DNA of 52,389 nt from Nocardia shimofusensis NBRC 100134. Lineage in GTDB: Bacteria > Actinomycetota > Actinomycetes > Mycobacteriales > Mycobacteriaceae. Made by a program: the position numbers and the translations under genes. Under the pieces are notes generated by a model. That model was not told where the DNA came from. It saw only the letters and a program-made list of their open reading frames with translations, and did not search any database. Where the stretch lies: positions 1 through 52,389 of the forward strand of contig NZ_BDBT01000036.1 of assembly GCF_001613125.1 (NCBI RefSeq). The letters are read 5' to 3'. Shown one piece after another: positions 36,801-43,960 of the stretch; positions within the stretch are counted from its first letter, which is position 1; the number at the start of each line of letters is the position of its first letter.

Positions 36801-37681
36801 AGAACCCCGGCTGGTTCGCCGTCCACGACTCGGCGCTGAGCGAATTCGCCGCCGTCGGTTTCGAATACGGCTACTCGCTGGGCAACCCGAACGCCCTGGT
36901 GCTGTGGGAGGCGCAGTTCGGCGACTTCGTCAACGGCGCGCAGTCCATCATCGACGAGTTCATCTCCTCCGGTGAGGCCAAGTGGGGCCAGCTCTCCGAC
37001 GTCGTGCTGCTGCTGCCGCACGGCCACGAGGGCCAGGGCCCGGACCACACCTCCGGCCGCATCGAGCGTTTCCTCCAGCTGTGCGCGGAGGGCTCGATGA
37101 CCGTGGCGGTGCCGTCCACCCCGGCGAACTACTTCCACCTGCTGCGCCGCCATCACCACGACGGCATCCGCCGCCCGCTGATCGTCTTCACCCCGAAGTC
37201 GATGCTGCGCAACAAGGCCGTGGTCTCCGACATCAAGGACTTCACCGAGTCGAAGTTCCGCTCGGTGTTCGACGAGCCCGCCTACGAACAGGGCATCGGC
37301 GACCGCTCCAAGGTCAAGCGCGTCCTGCTGACCAGCGGCAAGCTCTACTGGGAGCTGGCCGCGGAAAAGGCCAAGCAGAAGCGCGAGGACGTGGCGATCG
37401 TGCGCGTCGAACAGCTCTACCCGATGCCGAAGTTCCGCCTGAACGAGGCACTCGAGGGCTACCCGAACGCGACCGACATCGCCTGGGTGCAGGAAGAACC
37501 GGCCAACCAGGGCGCCTGGCCCTTCTACGGCCTGAACCTGCCCGAGCACCTGCCCGAGCGTTTCGGCCGCCTGCGCCGCATCTCGCGGCGCGCCATGTCG
37601 GCCCCGTCCTCGGGTTCGTCGAAGGTGCACGCGGTCGAGCAGGCCGAGATCGTCGGCGAGGCCTTCGCCCCGACCAACTGA
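33857..37681 (+). CDS. kgd: Multifunctional 2-oxoglutarate metabolism enzyme (decarboxylase/dehydrogenase E1-E2 fusion)
   Basis: This is a TCA-cycle enzyme of about 1274 aa. It decarboxylates 2-oxoglutarate (ThDP) and can supply the E1 and E2-like activities of oxoglutarate dehydrogenase and HOA synthase. The order is: N-terminal assembly segment (FGQNQWLVDEMYLKFQEDP), a long Ala/Pro/Lys linker (residues 45-155), the acyltransferase domain ending in the catalytic DHRIIQGAESGDFLR, then the E1 part with MPHRGRLNVLANI, HGDAAFAGQGVVAETLNL and VNNQIGF (ThDP/Mg binding), and EEPANQGAWPF. GTG 33857 was chosen because its offset to FGQN equals that of mycobacterial Kgd (MANISSPFGQNEW); ATG 33839 is in frame but has no good ribosome site. 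The GarA partner is not in the window. A strong hairpin follows the gene. Confidence 0.97.
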   Translation: MSSSTSQFGQNQWLVDEMYLKFQEDPSSVDESWHEFLADYTPEPNSEAGDNGRAAAAPPGAAPSQQSASQQSAKPATETAAPKAAPPTSRAAAPKTAAPQAAAKTEAPKAPKAAQAPAAKAPTTRAPQTTPAPASNAAPTSGGPKPAAADDESKVLRGAAAAVVKNMSASLSIPTATSVRAIPAKLMIDNRLVINNHLARTRGGKISFTHLLGYAIVQAVKAFPNMNRHFAEIDGKPHAITPAHTNLGLAIDLPGKDGSRSLVVAAIKATEDMGFAQFHAAYEDIVRRARVNKLTAEDFSGVTISLTNPGTIGTVHSVPRLMPNQGAIIGAGAMEYPAEFQGMSDERIADIGVGKLMTLTSTYDHRIIQGAESGDFLRTIHQLLISDEFYDEIFHGLGVPYEPVRWRKDVKERGVDKSTRVLEMISAYRNRGHLMADTDPLRLVKDKFRSHPDLDVTQHGLTLWDLDREFNVGGFHGQERMKLRDVLSVLRDAYARHVGVEYTHILDTEQLQWIQDRVEQKHVKPTVAQQKYILNRLNAAEAFETFLQTKYVGQKRFSLEGAEAVIPMMDAVLDQSAEHSLDEVVIGMPHRGRLNVLANIVGKPYSKIFTEFEGNMNPAATHGSGDVKYHLGAKGTYLQMFGDNEIQVSLTANPSHLEAVDPVLEGLVRAKQDLLDKGDGPEGFSVMPLMLHGDAAFAGQGVVAETLNLSGLRGYRTGGTIHIVVNNQIGFTTAPENSRSTEYSTDIAKFIGAPIFHVNGDDPEACDWVARLAVDFRQKFRKDVVIDLICYRRRGHNEGDDPSMTQPYMYDVIDTKRSVRKSYTESLIGRGDISLKEAEDALRDYQGQLERVFNEVRELEKYPPGPSESVEDDQTVPGTVHTAVDKSVLQRIGDAFLNVPEGFNVHPRVKPVLEKRREMAYEGKIDWAFAELLAFGTLIDEGKAVRLTGQDSRRGTFTQRHAVIIDRKTAEEYTPLHNIGSENPGWFAVHDSALSEFAAVGFEYGYSLGNPNALVLWEAQFGDFVNGAQSIIDEFISSGEAKWGQLSDVVLLLPHGHEGQGPDHTSGRIERFLQLCAEGSMTVAVPSTPANYFHLLRRHHHDGIRRPLIVFTPKSMLRNKAVVSDIKDFTESKFRSVFDEPAYEQGIGDRSKVKRVLLTSGKLYWELAAEKAKQKREDVAIVRVEQLYPMPKFRLNEALEGYPNATDIAWVQEEPANQGAWPFYGLNLPEHLPERFGRLRRISRRAMSAPSSGSSKVHAVEQAEIVGEAFAPTN

Positions 37682-37692
37682 TCTCCCCCACT

Positions 37693-37739
37693 ACGGCGCG
37701 GGGCCGGGCAAGCACCCAGCTTGCCCGGCCCCGCGCCGT
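37693..37739 (+). terminator. Strong terminator after kgd
   Basis: This is a perfect 20-bp stem with a 7-nt loop. Arms are at 37693-37712 and 37720-37739, with loop CACCCAG, starting 11 bp after the kgd stop. No T-run follows beyond TT. It separates kgd from vapBC and marks the left border of the accessory-looking region. Confidence 0.85.
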
Positions 37740-37766
37740 TCCACTCACACGACTATTGCAGATTCG

Positions 37767-37797
37767 CAGTAATATGAATATCCCTGAGCTGTAATAT
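37767..37797. promoter_or_regulatory. Direct repeats upstream of vapB, candidate autoregulatory operator
   Basis: CAGTAATAT (37767-37775) and CTGTAATAT (37789-37797) are direct repeats with 22-bp spacing, about two helical turns, in an AT-rich patch just before the vapB ribosome site. TAATAT within each could also act as a -10 element. VapBC complexes usually bind repeated sites over their own promoter. Confidence 0.45.
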
Positions 37798-37807
37798 CGG
37801 AGGCATG

Positions 37808-38020
37808 ATGGCTACCACGGTCGAGATTCCCGACGAAGTCCTGAACGAGGCCCTGCGGTTGACCGGTCTGCCGACGAAGAAGGCCGTCATCAACCTCGCC
37901 ATGGCCGAACTGGTCCAGGGCTACCGCCAGCGCGAGGCACTCGCCCGATGGAAGCGAATGGACCACAACCCGCTATTGACCGAGGAGGAGTTGGCTGCCG
38001 AGGGCCGGCCGCTCGAGTGA
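37808..38020 (+). CDS. vapB: VapB-type antitoxin
   Basis: This 70-aa protein neutralises the VapC toxin encoded next and probably represses the operon. The N-terminal TTVEIPDEVLNEALRLTG followed by TKKAVINLAMAELV is a ribbon-helix-helix pattern typical of the VapB group seen in actinobacteria (DxxLxxEALRLTGxxTKxxAVxxAL). The C-terminal part (ALARWKRMDHNPLLTEEELA) would wrap the toxin. Two ATG codons lie in tandem: GGAGG is 4 nt before ATG 37808 and only 1 nt before ATG 37805, so 37808 is preferred. Its stop overlaps the toxin start (GTGA). Confidence 0.85.
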   Translation: MATTVEIPDEVLNEALRLTGLPTKKAVINLAMAELVQGYRQREALARWKRMDHNPLLTEEELAAEGRPLE

Positions 38021-38451
38021 GCATTCCGTTCACCCGCCCGCTGTATCTTCTCGACCACTCTGCGATGTCGCGCTACCGCACCGATACGACGGTCGCCCTC
38101 GAAATCGACCGGCTCGCCGTCGCAGGTATTCTCTGCGCCTCGATGGTGACGATGGACGAGGCCAGGTTCAGCGCACGCAACGCCCGTGATCTCACGGCCG
38201 TCACCGGCTTCTACCGCTCGGTGCTCAACTGGCTTCCCACTGACGACGCCGTGGAAGCAGAGGTCGAGCGCATCCGGTCGGCGCTGTGGAAAATCGGCGC
38301 GGGCCGCGGAGCCCAGACGACCGACATCCAGATAGCGGCGACCGCGTTGCGGCACAACGCCATAGTTGTCCACAACGACACCGACTTCATCACCATTGCC
38401 CGCGCAGTGCCCGAGCTCGCGCAAGTGCGCATACAACCCGAGTCCGGATGA
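38017..38451 (+). CDS. vapC: VapC-type PIN-domain ribonuclease toxin
   Basis: This 144-aa PIN-domain RNase cleaves tRNA or rRNA when free of antitoxin. The acidic centre is visible: first Asp in LYLLDHSAMSRY, Glu in VTMDEARFSAR, Asp in TTDIQIAATAL and Asp in VVHNDTDFITIA. GTG 38017 overlaps the antitoxin stop. VapC commonly reads LLDTSA at the first motif; here it is LLDHSA. As I recall, M. tuberculosis carries a RelBE pair rather than VapBC beside kgd, so this junction may be a recurrent toxin-antitoxin insertion point. Confidence 0.87.
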   Translation: MSIPFTRPLYLLDHSAMSRYRTDTTVALEIDRLAVAGILCASMVTMDEARFSARNARDLTAVTGFYRSVLNWLPTDDAVEAEVERIRSALWKIGAGRGAQTTDIQIAATALRHNAIVVHNDTDFITIARAVPELAQVRIQPESG

Positions 38452-38546
38452 CATTCCTCGGGCCGCTGCGCGGATCGAGCGGTGCTTTCACGAAGTTTCG
38501 ATCAGCGGCTCGATGCACCAACGCCGCCGCCCCCTCGCCGACAGCG

Positions 38547-39107
38547 CTAGGACGGCCAGAACGCGATCGACCACGATGCCATCTCCGCTTCGCGTGACGG
38601 AGTGCCGTTCCACGAATGCTCCTGGAAGCTCTCGTCGACAAGGTACTCCGGGTATTTCGATGGTGTCAGCACACCTCTGTTGGTGACCCCCAGCGTCGAG
38701 ATCCGCTCGCCGACCGCGGTTCCCTTCACCAGCCGGGCGATGTCGGTGGCGACCGCTCGAAGGTCGTTCGCACCCGCCGAGTTAGGCACGTTCAAATGGG
38801 CGTAGACGACGAGCATCCCGGACTGATCGGCCTCGTAGGTGTGCACCATGGACAAGCACGTACCCGTCGGCATCGGGAGTTCCGCGATCGTACGTTGCAG
38901 TACCTTCGCCTCGGCGGACCAGTGATCCGGGATCGTTATCTCCACACACTCGTCATACGCTCCGCCTGTCGCAGCGGGCACAGACGTCGGCGACGATGTC
39001 GTCATCGGCAGACCCGACGGCCGTACGTCCGCCGCGCAACCGGGGATCATGAGAACGGAAGCGAGCCCCGCGACGGTCGCCAGGGTTCTCGATAAACCGG
39101 CACTCAC
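38547..39107 (-). CDS. Putative lipoprotein, function unknown
   Basis: This 186-aa exported protein has signal sequence MSAGLSRTLATVAGLASVLM with lipobox IPGC (Cys24). A Thr/Ser/Pro linker follows, then a domain of about 130 residues with two Cys (YDECVEI and TGTCLSM). The C-terminal half has YPEYLVDESFQEHSWNGTP. GTG 39107 has GGAGAA 5 nt upstream. It lies 48 bp downstream of the orphan ORF at 39156-39623 on the same strand and may be co-transcribed. I do not recognise a family. Confidence 0.72.
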   Translation of the reverse strand: MSAGLSRTLATVAGLASVLMIPGCAADVRPSGLPMTTSSPTSVPAATGGAYDECVEITIPDHWSAEAKVLQRTIAELPMPTGTCLSMVHTYEADQSGMLVVYAHLNVPNSAGANDLRAVATDIARLVKGTAVGERISTLGVTNRGVLTPSKYPEYLVDESFQEHSWNGTPSREAEMASWSIAFWPS

Positions 39108-39155
39108 TGGGTTCTCCTTCGAATCGGACGATTACACACCGTGGGGCATAGCGTT

Positions 39156-39623
39156 TCAGTCCGCCCCGTCCAGCGTCCAGTCGTCGTCCTTGTGGTTGAA
39201 GCCCTCGGATTCCGTACTGGGCCAGCGATATACGCCGTCCTCCCCTGGGAAGAATCCCGTAGGATTGAGCAGCATGACGTCGAAGGCATTCTGAACCGAC
39301 CACGTGGTGGATTGGAGTTCGATGAATCCAGTGATGGTCTGGATGAGCAGATTTCCCAACTCGACGAGTGCATCGTTCAAGGTATTGATGGTCCAGAGCG
39401 CGGCCACCCCTCCGGATGCTGCAGTTTCCGCGATTGCGATACCTGCGGTGTAGACGATCGTTCCCAGTTGATCTATGAAATCCCTGTAGAACACCCGACC
39501 GGCAGTCGCCAGAGCGAGCAACTGATCTTTCACCGAAGTGCACATAGCAGTCACGCTCGTCATCGCCGTCGCCTGGTACGTGGCGGACTGCTTATACGCT
39601 TTGCATGCGCTGACACCACCCAA
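39156..39623 (-). CDS. Orphan helical ORF, possibly 5'-truncated
   Basis: This is a 155-aa frame without good start signals. TTG 39623 is directly abutted by GGAG, and the frame is open upstream only to a stop near 39690 without ATG or GTG. The product has helical segments (YKQSATYQATAMTSVTAM, VKDQLLALATAG), a hydrophobic Ala/Ile stretch (VYTAGIAIAETAASGGVAAL), a long amphipathic helix and a polar tail with GEDGVYRWPSTES. The composition resembles C-terminal parts of type VII secretion-associated substrates, but there is no WxG or YxxxD motif. It may be the remains of a longer gene. Upstream in frame are several Cys/Pro (PGCVQRCPHPDPEL). Confidence 0.5.
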   Translation of the reverse strand: MGGVSACKAYKQSATYQATAMTSVTAMCTSVKDQLLALATAGRVFYRDFIDQLGTIVYTAGIAIAETAASGGVAALWTINTLNDALVELGNLLIQTITGFIELQSTTWSVQNAFDVMLLNPTGFFPGEDGVYRWPSTESEGFNHKDDDWTLDGAD

Positions 39624-39710
39624 CTCCGGATCTGGATGCGGGCATCTCTGAACGCAACCAGGCTCGACGATGTCTTCACCGAGACCTCACTCCGTGAGAC
39701 CGAGAAGTGA

Positions 39711-40337
39711 TCAGAACGCACGGACGAGGAGAGCCAAGCCCATCGTGAGCATCGTGGTGGCGACGAGCAGGTCCAGTACCCGCCACGCGCTCGGCTTGCT
39801 CAGAACAGGACCGAGCATTCTGGCGCCGTAACCGAGACCGGTGAACCAGACCAGGCTGGCAGTCATCGCACCAAGCCCGAAGCTCCAGCGCAACGATCCG
39901 TGGTCGGCGGCGATCGAGCCGAGCAGCAGCACGGTGTCGAGGTAGACGTGGGGGTTCAGCCAGGTCAGCGCCAGGCAGGTGAGCACGGCGGCGCGCACCG
40001 AGCCGGTCGTGGTGCCCGTGGTGACGAGCCCTTGCGCAGCGACTGGGCGCACGACGCGATGGGCGGCGAGCAGGCCGTAGCAGATCAGGAACCCGCCGCC
40101 CGCTACGCCAACTGCGGTCAGCGCCGCGGGCCAGGCGGTGACCACCGCGCCGAGCCCGGCCACTCCGAGCGCGATGAGGATGCCATCCGAGAGCGCGCAG
40201 ATCCCGACCACCGGACCGATCGAATGCCCACGTGCACCGTGTCGCAGCACGAACGCGTTCTGTGCCCCGATCGCGACGATCAGCGACAGGCCCGCGCCGA
40301 ATCCGGTGCCCGCCGTCGTGAGAATCCCGCTGTTCAT
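39711..40337 (-). CDS. lysE: LysE/ArgO-family amino acid exporter
   Basis: This 208-aa inner-membrane exporter of basic amino acids (Lys/Arg) has six hydrophobic segments. Family motifs are GAGLSLIVAIGAQNAFVLRHG at the N-terminus, ICALSDGILIALGVAGLG, and TWLNPHVYLDTVLLLGSIA. It is divergent from the LysR-type gene at 40405, the lysE/lysG or argO/argP arrangement. That regulator should activate it when intracellular Lys/Arg is high. ATG 40337 begins MNSGILTTAG. The ribosome site is weak. Confidence 0.9.
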   Translation of the reverse strand: MNSGILTTAGTGFGAGLSLIVAIGAQNAFVLRHGARGHSIGPVVGICALSDGILIALGVAGLGAVVTAWPAALTAVGVAGGGFLICYGLLAAHRVVRPVAAQGLVTTGTTTGSVRAAVLTCLALTWLNPHVYLDTVLLLGSIAADHGSLRWSFGLGAMTASLVWFTGLGYGARMLGPVLSKPSAWRVLDLLVATTMLTMGLALLVRAF

Positions 40338-40404
40338 GACCGCCGACGTTAGGCAGCGCCACCTCATCAGTACAGCTGAAGTTTCTTACCTATCATTAGA
40401 GATC
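40338..40404. promoter_or_regulatory. Divergent lysE/lysG promoter region
   Basis: This 67-bp spacer between the exporter and its LysR regulator is AT-rich (around 40370-40402). It must hold both promoters and the LysR site; a T-N11-A box cannot be fixed uniquely by eye. Confidence 0.5.
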
Positions 40405-41307
40405 ATGATGCCCGACCTGCCGATCGACCAGGTGCTCACGCTGCTCGCGGTAGTCGACGAAGGCACCTTCGACGCCGCCGCGGCCGCCCTGCACGTGACG
40501 CCCTCCGCGATCAGCCAGCGGATCAAAGCGCTCGAACAACGCACCGGACGAGTCCTGGTGACCCGCACGAAACCGGTCCGCCCCACCGAATCAGGCCAGA
40601 TCGTCGTGCGTTTCGCCCGTCAACTCTCGACGCTGCAACACGACGCCCGGCGCGAACTCGGCATCGCGACGGAGTCCGGCCCGGCCCGGCTGTCCGTCGC
40701 GGTCAACGCCGATTCGCTGGCGACCTGGTTCCTGCCCGCCCTCACCCGCGTCCCGCAGGACCCACCGATCCTGTTCGACCTGCACCGCCAGGACGAAGCC
40801 CACACCGCGACCCTGCTGCGCGAGGGACGCGTGATGGCCGCGGTGACCTCGGCGGCCGAGCCGGTCACCGGATGCAGCGTGCGCCGACTCGGCTCCGCAC
40901 GCTATCTACCCGTCGCGACCCCCGCCTTCGCCGCCCGCCATCTGACCGGCGCACCGCTGCGCGAACGCCTGCCCGACGCACCGGTGATCGTCTTCGACCG
41001 CCAGGACGATCTACAGGACACCTTCGTCCGGACATTGAACCCACGAGCCGACGGCGCGAGCAGGAACCGCCACCACATCCCCACCTCGGAGGGCTACCGT
41101 GACGCGATCGCCGCCGGCCTCGGCTGGGGCCTGCTGCCCGAATCCCACGCCCAGCCCCTGATCGACTCGGGCACCCTGGAGAACCTGACACCGGGCCGAT
41201 GGGTCGACGTCCCGCTGTACTGGCAGCAGTGGAAGCTGGACGTCCCCGCTCTCGCGCTCGTCGCCGACACGATCACCGCGGCGGCAGCCGAATCCCTGCA
41301 CCGCTGA
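40405..41307 (+). CDS. lysG: LysR-family regulator, LysG/ArgP type
   Basis: This 300-aa LysR regulator has its winged HTH at residues 5-65 (VLTLLAVVDEGTFDAAAAAL, TPSAISQRIKALEQRTG), whose PSAISQRIKALE core is that of ArgP/LysG/IciA. The effector domain follows (from about residue 92, LSVAVNADSLATWFLPAL, a block shared with ArgP). It probably senses Lys/Arg and activates the divergent lysE gene. ATG 40405 and 40408 are tandem; the first is used. M. tuberculosis Rv1985c/Rv1986 is an analogous pair. Confidence 0.9.
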   Translation: MMPDLPIDQVLTLLAVVDEGTFDAAAAALHVTPSAISQRIKALEQRTGRVLVTRTKPVRPTESGQIVVRFARQLSTLQHDARRELGIATESGPARLSVAVNADSLATWFLPALTRVPQDPPILFDLHRQDEAHTATLLREGRVMAAVTSAAEPVTGCSVRRLGSARYLPVATPAFAARHLTGAPLRERLPDAPVIVFDRQDDLQDTFVRTLNPRADGASRNRHHIPTSEGYRDAIAAGLGWGLLPESHAQPLIDSGTLENLTPGRWVDVPLYWQQWKLDVPALALVADTITAAAAESLHR

Positions 41308-41397
41308 GCCGTCGACACGCGGTACATCACCGTTTGCCGGGGTATAGCGTGGGGACACGGCACTTTTCGTGTCAGGGCGGTCGACGAGAGGGTACGC

Positions 41398-41919
41398 GTG
41401 TCGCAGACAGGGCTGTCGTTGGTGACATTGGGGCTGGGCTGGGACCCGGCCGATCGTGCGAGATGGACGCGAGGCCGCAAGAGGATCGATCTCAACGCCG
41501 CCGCAATGCTTTTCGCGGGACACCAACTGGTGGACGTGGTGTACCACGAGCAGCTGTTCTCCCAGGACGGCGCGGTGCGGTTGCTCGGCGACTCCACCGA
41601 CGGGGAGGGCGACGGGGACGACGAGATCATCACCGTGGATCTGACCCGTATCACACCGGTGGTGACGGCGGTGGTCTTCCTGATGACCTCCTACACCGGT
41701 CAGACCATGGACGAGGTGCAGAATTCCTACTGCCGTCTGGTCGACGGAGTGACCGGTGAGGTGTTCGCGCACTACGTGCTCAAGGATCCGGCGCACGGCT
41801 TCCTCGCCGGCGAACTGGTGCGCGGGGAGGCCGGGTGGCAGTACCGGGAAATCGCCACGGCCATCGACGCCCAGCATCCGGTCGAGGCGATCCAGCAGTT
41901 GGACCAATACCTGCCTTAG
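41398..41919 (+). CDS. TerD-family stress protein
   Basis: This 173-aa cytosolic protein has the TerD fold, known from tellurite/general stress operons, which binds Ca2+ through acidic loops. Visible family blocks are LSLVTLGLGWDPADRA at the start, DLNAAAMLF, GDDEIITVDLTRITPVVTAVVFLMTSY and a C-terminal LAGELVRGEAGWQYREIA. The acidic stretch DSTDGEGDGDDE is a likely Ca site, with fewer side residues than canonical TerD. GTG 41398 has GAGAGGG 6 nt upstream. It stands alone without other ter genes. Confidence 0.85.
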   Translation: MSQTGLSLVTLGLGWDPADRARWTRGRKRIDLNAAAMLFAGHQLVDVVYHEQLFSQDGAVRLLGDSTDGEGDGDDEIITVDLTRITPVVTAVVFLMTSYTGQTMDEVQNSYCRLVDGVTGEVFAHYVLKDPAHGFLAGELVRGEAGWQYREIATAIDAQHPVEAIQQLDQYLP

Positions 41920-41995
41920 CGCGCTCATGACGCTGGTCGGGTGTCCGGCGTGAACGCCCGCCCAGCGAACCGGCAGGAAGTCAGTGCCCAAGCCT

Positions 41996-42658
41996 TCACC
42001 CCGATGGACGCTGATTCCATGCTTCAGCGAAATCGGGATGTGCGGCGATCACGAGGAATCGCCGGTCGGGAGTGAGCCGCCCTCGGGCATGGTTCCCGGC
42101 CCTGTCGAATACTGCGATGGTCACCAGCAGTCCGATCGGGATCCAGCCGGGTAGCACGGCGAAGCCGAGAGGAACCAGGAACTGCCGCAGATCGAACAGG
42201 CTCGCGGCCACCAACGCGCTGACAGTGGCGATGGCGGCGAGGACGGCCGTGAACCCTGCGATCCGCAGCGCGCGTGATTGTCGAACACACCTGCGGCACA
42301 CCGGCCACTCGCCCCGCACCATGACCGGCTCACCGGCGACAGGCCTCCCACGTAGAACCACCACCACACCTCGCGACCGAACATCGCGGAAGTCTCGCCA
42401 AGCGAACCTCGCGTGCAGGTTGTTCATAACGTAGCCGTGCCCGAGTATTCGCGGCAGTCCGATCTGTTCGTTGTCGGCGAAGAACCCGATGGTCCCGCTC
42501 CGGAACTCCACGGCCGGTTGCCCATGACGGGCACACACACCGGGCAGCTTGCGGCGCAGATCCATCCGGACGGTACGGCCGTGCTCGAGCATCGTGCCGC
42601 GTCCCGGGTGGTATCCGATGGGGACTTGCACTTCCACGCGCGGTGGGCCGCTGCTCAT
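41996..42658 (-). CDS. Two-helix membrane protein with CxxC, function unknown
   Basis: This 220-aa protein has an N-terminal soluble half with a possible metal site made of CARHG (near residue 42) and WPVCRRCVRQ (near residue 122). Two transmembrane helices follow (IAGFTAVLAAIATVSALVAA and FLVPLGFAVLPGWIPIGLLV) and a short cytosolic tail with RRFLVIAAHPDFAEAWNQ. Its ATG overlaps a TGA of the preceding gene in the alternative frame (ATGA), indicating translational coupling to the intact ancestor of the gene at 42660. I know no function; context suggests a type VII-associated accessory gene. Confidence 0.7.
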   Translation of the reverse strand: MSSGPPRVEVQVPIGYHPGRGTMLEHGRTVRMDLRRKLPGVCARHGQPAVEFRSGTIGFFADNEQIGLPRILGHGYVMNNLHARFAWRDFRDVRSRGVVVVLRGRPVAGEPVMVRGEWPVCRRCVRQSRALRIAGFTAVLAAIATVSALVAASLFDLRQFLVPLGFAVLPGWIPIGLLVTIAVFDRAGNHARGRLTPDRRFLVIAAHPDFAEAWNQRPSG

Positions 42659-42941
42659 GTCAGATAGCCACGCTGCCGACGTTCCTCGAAGTAGAGGTCA
42701 TCGTCATCGGGCTCGTCCGGCGTGACAACCCGCTCGCGATTCGGCCGACGGGTGCCAGGGTGAACATGGTCCTCTGTTGAATTGTGGACACGATGTTCGG
42801 AAAGATCCCGCCGACATCGCCCTTCACATCCAGCCAGGTGTCTATATAGGACTCGGTCGTCGAGTTGTCATCGGCCAAGCCCGTCAGCTTCCCGGACAGT
42901 TCTTCCAGGGCCTCGGGAGCGACCTTGAAGTCATCTGTCAT
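42655..42941 (-). pseudogene. EspC-like type VII secretion gene, apparently frameshifted or fused
   Basis: From ATG 42941 the frame begins MTDDFKVAPEALEELSGKL and continues as a helical EspC-type (type VII secretion target) N-terminus to VSTIQQ, then becomes Met/Ser/Thr-rich and stops at 42660 after 93 aa. In another frame the same DNA from about 42783 encodes TEDHVHPGTRRPNRERVVTP then an acidic end DEPDDDDLYFEERRQRGYLT. That end stops at a TGA overlapping the next ATG. The second reading looks like a real conserved C-terminus. An internal deletion or frameshift near 42783 probably joined the 5' end of one gene to the 3' end of another. Confidence 0.6.
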
Positions 42942-43098
42942 GCGTCGCCCCCATTGCTCGGAAGGCTGATCGGCGAGCCTTCCCGCCCTCATACCTTCAC
43001 GGTTCTTTCGGGTTGGACGCGACGGACACCACCACGGTTCCAGCTGTGAGACATCTCACTCGTGCGGCGATCCCGTGCGTCCACCGCGCCCTTCGACC

Positions 43099-43617
43099 TC
43101 ACTGATGATCGGTCTGGTCAGGCAGCACGATGACGGCGGGTGTCGGTGGTGTGGCCGGGTCCGGCGCGGGCCACAGCGCCCAGGCGGTGATCAGGAATGC
43201 GGTCAGCGCTGCCGCAGTGAGTATTGGCGAGCGCATCCGATAGCGTCGTCCGCGGGCCTTTTTCGCGTCCCGGCGCGGCGGTGGGTCGAGTTCGCGATCG
43301 AGCCCGGCGACGCCTGGAACGACCAGTCTGGCAACGAGAGGCAACACCCGGGCGGACACCCCGAAGTGCTCGAAGCTCGGGGCCAACAGTGCGGTGGCGT
43401 GGGCCGTGCGGACACGTTCGGCGATGTATGCGGTCGGCATATAGGTCTCGTCGTCGATGGTGAGCACATCGATGAGGCGGTAACCGTTGGTTCGGGCGAG
43501 TTCCTCGAGCAGATGCCGATCAGCCGTGCGGGATTCGCTGACGCCGAGATTCAGCAGGCCGAGGGCGGCTTCCGTGGCTGCCCTCTCGGACGGTTGCCCA
43601 ACCGCAGGTCCGTGCAT
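43099..43617 (-). CDS. Hypothetical protein with C-terminal membrane anchor
   Basis: This 172-aa protein has a soluble part with ALGLLNLGVSES, a block GYRLIDVLTIDDETYMPTAY and VRTAHATALLAPSFEHFG, possibly a small alpha/beta domain that superficially recalls a resolvase N-terminus but lacks its Ser motif. A basic patch (RRDAKKARGRRYRMR) precedes a transmembrane helix (ILTAAALTAFLITAWALW) and a Pro-rich exported tail. ATG 43617 has AAAGGA 9 nt upstream. It is 13 bp downstream of the gene at 43631, so the two are one operon. The 157 bp downstream, before 42941, hold no gene. Confidence 0.68.
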   Translation of the reverse strand: MHGPAVGQPSERAATEAALGLLNLGVSESRTADRHLLEELARTNGYRLIDVLTIDDETYMPTAYIAERVRTAHATALLAPSFEHFGVSARVLPLVARLVVPGVAGLDRELDPPPRRDAKKARGRRYRMRSPILTAAALTAFLITAWALWPAPDPATPPTPAVIVLPDQTDHQ

Positions 43618-43630
43618 AGGAAGAGTCCTT

Positions 43631-43900
43631 TCAGTCGATGACGCCGCGGTCGCGGAAGTACTGGTAGTCGTCGGCGCTGACGATGAGCGCGGCAATGCGG
43701 GTCGAGCAGTGCCAGGGGCATTCGCCGTGCAGGTGCAGCGCGGCCGCGGCTGCCGCGGGTGAGCGCACGGGCCAGTGCGGGTTGTCGTGACGGCGTTTGT
43801 CGGCGGTGGGCTGGAATCCGAGGACGCTCGCGGCCTGGTCGATCGGGACAACGGCGCCGATCGACCGTGACCTGCTCGGCCGTCGGGTGTCAGCGGCCAC
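43631..43900 (-). CDS. Small hypothetical protein
   Basis: This is an 89-aa frame from GTG 43900. Its C-terminal half, LHLHGECPWHCSTRIAALIV followed by SADDYQYFRDRGVID, has a Cys/His group (HxHGExxWHC with two Cys) that could bind metal. It is the first gene of a probable operon with the membrane-anchored protein. It ends 60 bp after the P450 stop, so read-through from the P450 operon is possible. The start is uncertain because the frame is open upstream. Confidence 0.5.
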   Translation of the reverse strand: MAADTRRPSRSRSIGAVVPIDQAASVLGFQPTADKRRHDNPHWPVRSPAAAAAALHLHGECPWHCSTRIAALIVSADDYQYFRDRGVID

Positions 43901-43960
43901 GACGATTCCATCCGCTGCCGCATGCCCGCGTCGGCGTATCCCGTCCGAGCGCGGGCGTCC

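Noticed and set aside
34322..37630. 1102-codon open frame on the minus strand
   Set aside because: It is exactly antisense to kgd. Its sequence is low-information Val/Leu/Asp/His/Arg text caused by the strong GC3 bias of kgd, with no recognisable domain.
43099..43617. Serine recombinase N-terminal domain
   Set aside because: The GYRLIDVLTID block superficially recalls resolvases, but there is no catalytic Ser/Arg motif and the protein ends in a membrane anchor.
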